From Candidatus Sumerlaeota bacterium (GTDB taxonomy: Bacteria; Sumerlaeota; Sumerlaeia; SLMS01; JAHLLQ01): 46,740 bases of DNA. The stretch lies in NCBI GenBank assembly GCA_021772755.1, contig JAJFLJ010000165.1, positions 1 through 46,740 of the forward strand, written 5' to 3'. Under the pieces are notes generated by a model. The model saw nothing but the letters and a program-made list of their open reading frames with translations, had not been told where the DNA came from and did not search any database. The position numbers were made by a program, and so were the translations under genes. Of the stretch, positions 43,409 to 46,740 are shown piece by piece (within the stretch, counting starts at the first letter, position 1; each line of letters opens with the position of its first letter).

Positions 43409-46400
43409 ATGGCAAATCGGCGAACAGCTCTCTTCAGGGTGATGAGTGGCGTCCTCTTGGCGGTATTCGGGCCGTCCAGCGTAGAATCGCAGCCCGAGAA
43501 GGAACCCCAGTCCACGGTCGAATATGTCCTGAAGGTCATCGGACCGGACGAGATGGATTGGTCATACAGTGACGAGCCGCTCAGAAGCGAGAGGAACCTG
43601 AAGCTTACGGTTGCCGCGAAAGAGTCTGACGAGCCGATTCGGAAGATACTCCTCACGGCATTCGCAAAGCCCGCAAGCCACTACGGCTGGGCTGCTTGTC
43701 TTTGGAGCCCAAAGACCTTCGAATCCACGGAAGGCGTCTACGAACTGACAGACCTCCCGCTAAGGGACACCTACCTGCTGGTGGATGTGGATGGTTACTC
43801 TCCGGAAGCGTTTCTGTTCGCCGCCGACGAGAAGGAAGAGGAGCTCCGGGTGGAGCCGAGACCCCAGCTGACAATCCGCGGCCGGATGGTCGATGGAACG
43901 ACAGGCGAGGCGCTCGCCGGGAAACGGTTCACGTTCGACGGCTTCAACGGCTTGCTGGTGCCCGAGTTCGGATACCGGATGATCACGGACGAATACGGGA
44001 GATTCGAACTGCGGGACATGCCACAGGGCGAGTACTTCATCGGAGAACGCTACCGCTTCGATGCGTACTGCCAGCCTATCGACGAGAGCCAGCCGGAGCG
44101 GCACAAGGTCCATGGCTCCCTCCCCGCATCGAAGCCACCCTTCTACGACATCCCGCGATTCCCCGAGATCCAGGAGAAGGCCCCCAATCTCCTGGACTAC
44201 GGCGACATCATGGTGCCGAGAGCAGCGATGGTGACGGTGACGGTGAGGGACGGGGAAGGAAACCCGATGGGAGGAATTCCACTGCGCGTGACGGGACCGA
44301 CACGAACGACGGATCACGCGACCTCCTACGAAGCGCAGTTCCGGACGGATGAGCAGGGGGTCGCGGCGTTCGGCGTGAGGCGTCTGGGAGGAAAAGTCCC
44401 AATGGCGGTTTGGGTTTCCGGAACGGATGACCAGAAGTACCGCAACCCCATATACGACCACTGGAAGCCCATGGACCATTTGACCCCGGAATCCGTCCGC
44501 GACCACATGGTGGAGCACGGCCGCGTATATTTGGGCGACTCGGACGAGGAGTTGCTGAAGAGGGCGGAGGGAATGATCGAGCATCTGCGCAGGACGTATG
44601 AAGCGGAAGCGGGTCTTCCCCCTCATCCTTTCTCTGAAGTCATCATGATATCCCCCAGCGAAGTCTTCGACATCGAGATGACGTATTCGGAGGAAGCCGC
44701 CGGCCGTCCCGGCCCGCTAGAGGTCGTGGATGCGGAAACCGGCAAGCCTATAACCTCCATCGAAGGATATATCTTCCGGACAGCGAACGAGACGGATGCG
44801 AGCTTTCTGGCAACGGGAAGGGTGAGATACACCTCTGCCGGTGCATCACCCGTCATCATGGACAGACCGGAACTGGTCCCCCGTCTCGATGGAATCCGGG
44901 ACGACGGCATCTATCCCATTCCGCCAGACTTCTCGACAGAGGATTGGAGCCATGTCGAATGTTATTCTATCGGTATCGATTCACCGGGATACGCACGGCA
45001 GGTCGTTCGGATAAGCCCCGAAAGACTGCTGAAGGACAAGCCTCTCAGACTCGAACTGAGACCGGAAGCCTCGTTCGCCGGCCGACTCGTGGACGCGGAG
45101 ACGGGCAGGCCCGTCGACATTTCCGAATACAGGGGCAAGAGCCGATCCTATGGGGTCGCGATGCCCGTCCAGCTCTGGAACGAAGCGGTGCCTCGTATCG
45201 ACCACTACGACTACCAGCCCGATGCGGGACCTGAGGGAATGAAAGTCTACCATGCACATGAGCTCGCCATGCGAAGTAGCGCGGATGGAACTCTCGAGGC
45301 GGATTCTCTTCCTGCGGACCCCAACTGGAATCTGACGGTGGAAGTCGCCGGATATGGTGTCTGCCTCCGAACAATGGACCTGAAGATCGGCGGGAACGAT
45401 GGCGGTGACATCCCACTTCAGCGCCCCGGATCGCTGGCCGGTCGCATTCTGGATGAGGAAGACAGGCCCGTTGCGGGAGCAACCGTGTACATTCGGTCCC
45501 TGGTACGCGATCATTCGCAGCCAATGCCTTCAGTGCACGACAAGAACTGCCAGACGACCGATGCCGAGGGGCGGTTTCGGCTCTCATTGGAGGAGGCTCT
45601 CTCGACCGACCAGATTCTGCGCGTGGTCCCCCCATGGGGCATCGATACGAACCCCGCAGCCGCGTCCAACATGGAGCGCCAGCCTGGAGTGATCTTCGAC
45701 TTCCATGTGGACCTAGACCCGGGTACGAAGCATGAGCAGGACTTCGTGATCGCGAAGGGCTCCGATCTGGCCGTCGTCGCGGGAAGAGTGCATGACTTCG
45801 AGGCGCTGGTGGATGAAATCGTCAGACTTCAGGCACTGGATCCCTATTCGCAGACCAATCGCTCCGAAGTACAACCTTCGCTCTTCTCGACGCACTACCT
45901 CCTGATATCGACCGACTCCAGAGACAGAATCCGTCTCTATCATCAGCACCGCCCCCTGCCCGGAGCGCCGTTCTCCGCAAGTTACGAGGAAGACTACGCT
46001 TTCACGGTGCCCGACGTTCCTCCCGGCGAGTACCTGATCCTCGTTTCCGGCGAGTTCGCCATGCCGGGTCAGATCGACGTGGCCTACTCGTACGCGGCAT
46101 ATCCGCTTTTCGTCGCCAAGTTCAGCATGGGCGAAGGCGACGGCCAGCTCTCGCTGGAGAGGAAGAGCGCGTTCGTCGTCTGTTCCCTGAGTCCGGAGAG
46201 CTTTCCGGAGCTGCGGGGAGGGTATTCGACGGTCGAGGCACGCGTTCCGGGTTACCGAACAACCGGTCCGTTTCGGCTGTGGGAGGACATGCGTCGCTGG
46301 GCACTCGATGAAGTCGTCGATTCCCATGTAACGACACGCCGGAGGATCTCGCATCGCGAGGAGTATTATACCGAGGTATTCAGTGTCTCATCGGGCTCAT

Positions 46401-46609
46401 ATCTGGGAGAAGGAAGCGAGACCATCGATCTGCTAGTGTCACTTCCTGCGGGCTATGAATACGTCCTGGAACTGCAGCAGCGTCCGAATCAGCCAACAGC
46501 GCCGTGGACAACGCTTGCACGGACACGAGTCGAGGCCGAAGAAGGAGAGACTATCAGGATCGACTTGGACAGTCACCGGCTGGTAAAGGCCCTGGAGCAG
46601 AGAGAGTGA
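43409..46609 (+). CDS. large secreted protein with repeated carboxypeptidase-regulatory-like domains
   Basis: This 1,066-residue protein starts at ATG 43409 with GGAGG 6 nt upstream and a signal peptide (LFRVMSGVLLAVFGPSS). Several beta-sandwich modules of the CarboxypepD_reg/CNA-B type are visible: IRGRMVDGTTGEALAG, VTVRDGEGNPMGGIPLRV, FAGRLVDAETGRPVD, and LAGRILDEEDRPVAGATVYI followed by TTDAEGRFRL. These are structural or adhesive folds; no catalytic domain is seen. Base composition is less GC-rich than most of the window. It stands alone downstream of a heptad array. It is probably a periplasmic or surface protein of unknown function. The final 131 bp of the window hold nothing recognisable. 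Confidence 0.75.
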   Translation: MANRRTALFRVMSGVLLAVFGPSSVESQPEKEPQSTVEYVLKVIGPDEMDWSYSDEPLRSERNLKLTVAAKESDEPIRKILLTAFAKPASHYGWAACLWSPKTFESTEGVYELTDLPLRDTYLLVDVDGYSPEAFLFAADEKEEELRVEPRPQLTIRGRMVDGTTGEALAGKRFTFDGFNGLLVPEFGYRMITDEYGRFELRDMPQGEYFIGERYRFDAYCQPIDESQPERHKVHGSLPASKPPFYDIPRFPEIQEKAPNLLDYGDIMVPRAAMVTVTVRDGEGNPMGGIPLRVTGPTRTTDHATSYEAQFRTDEQGVAAFGVRRLGGKVPMAVWVSGTDDQKYRNPIYDHWKPMDHLTPESVRDHMVEHGRVYLGDSDEELLKRAEGMIEHLRRTYEAEAGLPPHPFSEVIMISPSEVFDIEMTYSEEAAGRPGPLEVVDAETGKPITSIEGYIFRTANETDASFLATGRVRYTSAGASPVIMDRPELVPRLDGIRDDGIYPIPPDFSTEDWSHVECYSIGIDSPGYARQVVRISPERLLKDKPLRLELRPEASFAGRLVDAETGRPVDISEYRGKSRSYGVAMPVQLWNEAVPRIDHYDYQPDAGPEGMKVYHAHELAMRSSADGTLEADSLPADPNWNLTVEVAGYGVCLRTMDLKIGGNDGGDIPLQRPGSLAGRILDEEDRPVAGATVYIRSLVRDHSQPMPSVHDKNCQTTDAEGRFRLSLEEALSTDQILRVVPPWGIDTNPAAASNMERQPGVIFDFHVDLDPGTKHEQDFVIAKGSDLAVVAGRVHDFEALVDEIVRLQALDPYSQTNRSEVQPSLFSTHYLLISTDSRDRIRLYHQHRPLPGAPFSASYEEDYAFTVPDVPPGEYLILVSGEFAMPGQIDVAYSYAAYPLFVAKFSMGEGDGQLSLERKSAFVVCSLSPESFPELRGGYSTVEARVPGYRTTGPFRLWEDMRRWALDEVVDSHVTTRRRISHREEYYTEVFSVSSGSYLGEGSETIDLLVSLPAGYEYVLELQQRPNQPTAPWTTLARTRVEAEEGETIRIDLDSHRLVKALEQRE

Positions 46610-46740
46610 TCTGCCTCCACCTCAGTCGCCAGTCAGGTGCAGAACCCCCTTCATCGCGCACAGTCCCGACGTGCTCCTTGACGGTGGCGTGAGAGCTCTC
46701 GCGCCTGTTGGGCAGCCTGGGCGGTGACATGGATCAGTGT

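Noticed and set aside
1-46740. tRNA, rRNA or riboswitch genes
   Set aside because: No cloverleaf, rRNA core sequence or known riboswitch core was recognised by eye. A covariance-model scan would be decisive.

Overview
The window is high-GC, gene-dense bacterial chromosome from a diderm organism. Outer-membrane biology is clear: a Wza-type export lipoprotein, an LpoB/YcfL/COG3014 lipoprotein set, and many lipoboxes. The polysaccharide locus, the pseudopilin genes, a protein joining a hibernation-factor domain to sigma-70-like regions, and heptad-repeat intergenic mosaics would fit a PVC-like or Sumerlaeota/Hydrogenedentota-type lineage, but no rRNA or other decisive marker is present, so the phylum is a guess.

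Layout. 1-4.3 kb: a cut-off gene, an unknown protein, argH, and a lone secreted-protein gene lying between the argH end and a duplicated argH 3' end. 4.3-8.7 kb (minus): acetyltransferase, GT4 glycosyltransferase, a PHP/CehA-like protein lacking its metal-binding histidines, and a secreted serine hydrolase. 8.8-9.8 kb: a DUF1460 lipoprotein. 9.9-13.8 kb (minus): three pseudopilin-like genes. 14-17.4 kb: yqeY, then a sulfotransferase with an in-frame stop, an SDR epimerase and an APH-type kinase. 17.4-20.2 kb: a repeat mosaic, an orphan polymorphic-toxin tip with two probable immunity genes, and an Rhs remnant. 20.3-27.2 kb: core metabolism (dnaN, a MoaD/BNR pair, lipB, a purE-tsaC fusion, purH) and a small Cys-rich protein. 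27.2-28.2 kb: a second, inverted copy of the repeat mosaic. 28.2-34 kb: DUF2071, ricT, the LpoB lipoprotein operon and a helical protein. 34-41.7 kb (minus): an exopolysaccharide locus (tyrosine autokinase, export lipoprotein, polymerase/ligase, TPR protein, GT4). 41.9-43 kb: the HPF-sigma protein. 43.1-43.25 kb: a third heptad-repeat patch. 43.4-46.6 kb: a 1,066-residue secreted protein.

The most unusual content is (i) the repeat mosaics with 7-bp periodicity bounding a roughly 10-kb core-gene block, one of which ends inside the 5' part of an orphan toxin tip; (ii) the PurE-TsaC fusion whose second domain has lost key residues and carries an 18-bp tandem duplication; (iii) the HPF-sigma fusion; and (iv) two apparently recent lesions, a TAA inside a sulfotransferase and a perfect 79-bp duplication of the argH end. 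No tRNA, rRNA, CRISPR array or insertion-sequence transposase was recognised. All assignments come from reading motifs; no database search was run.
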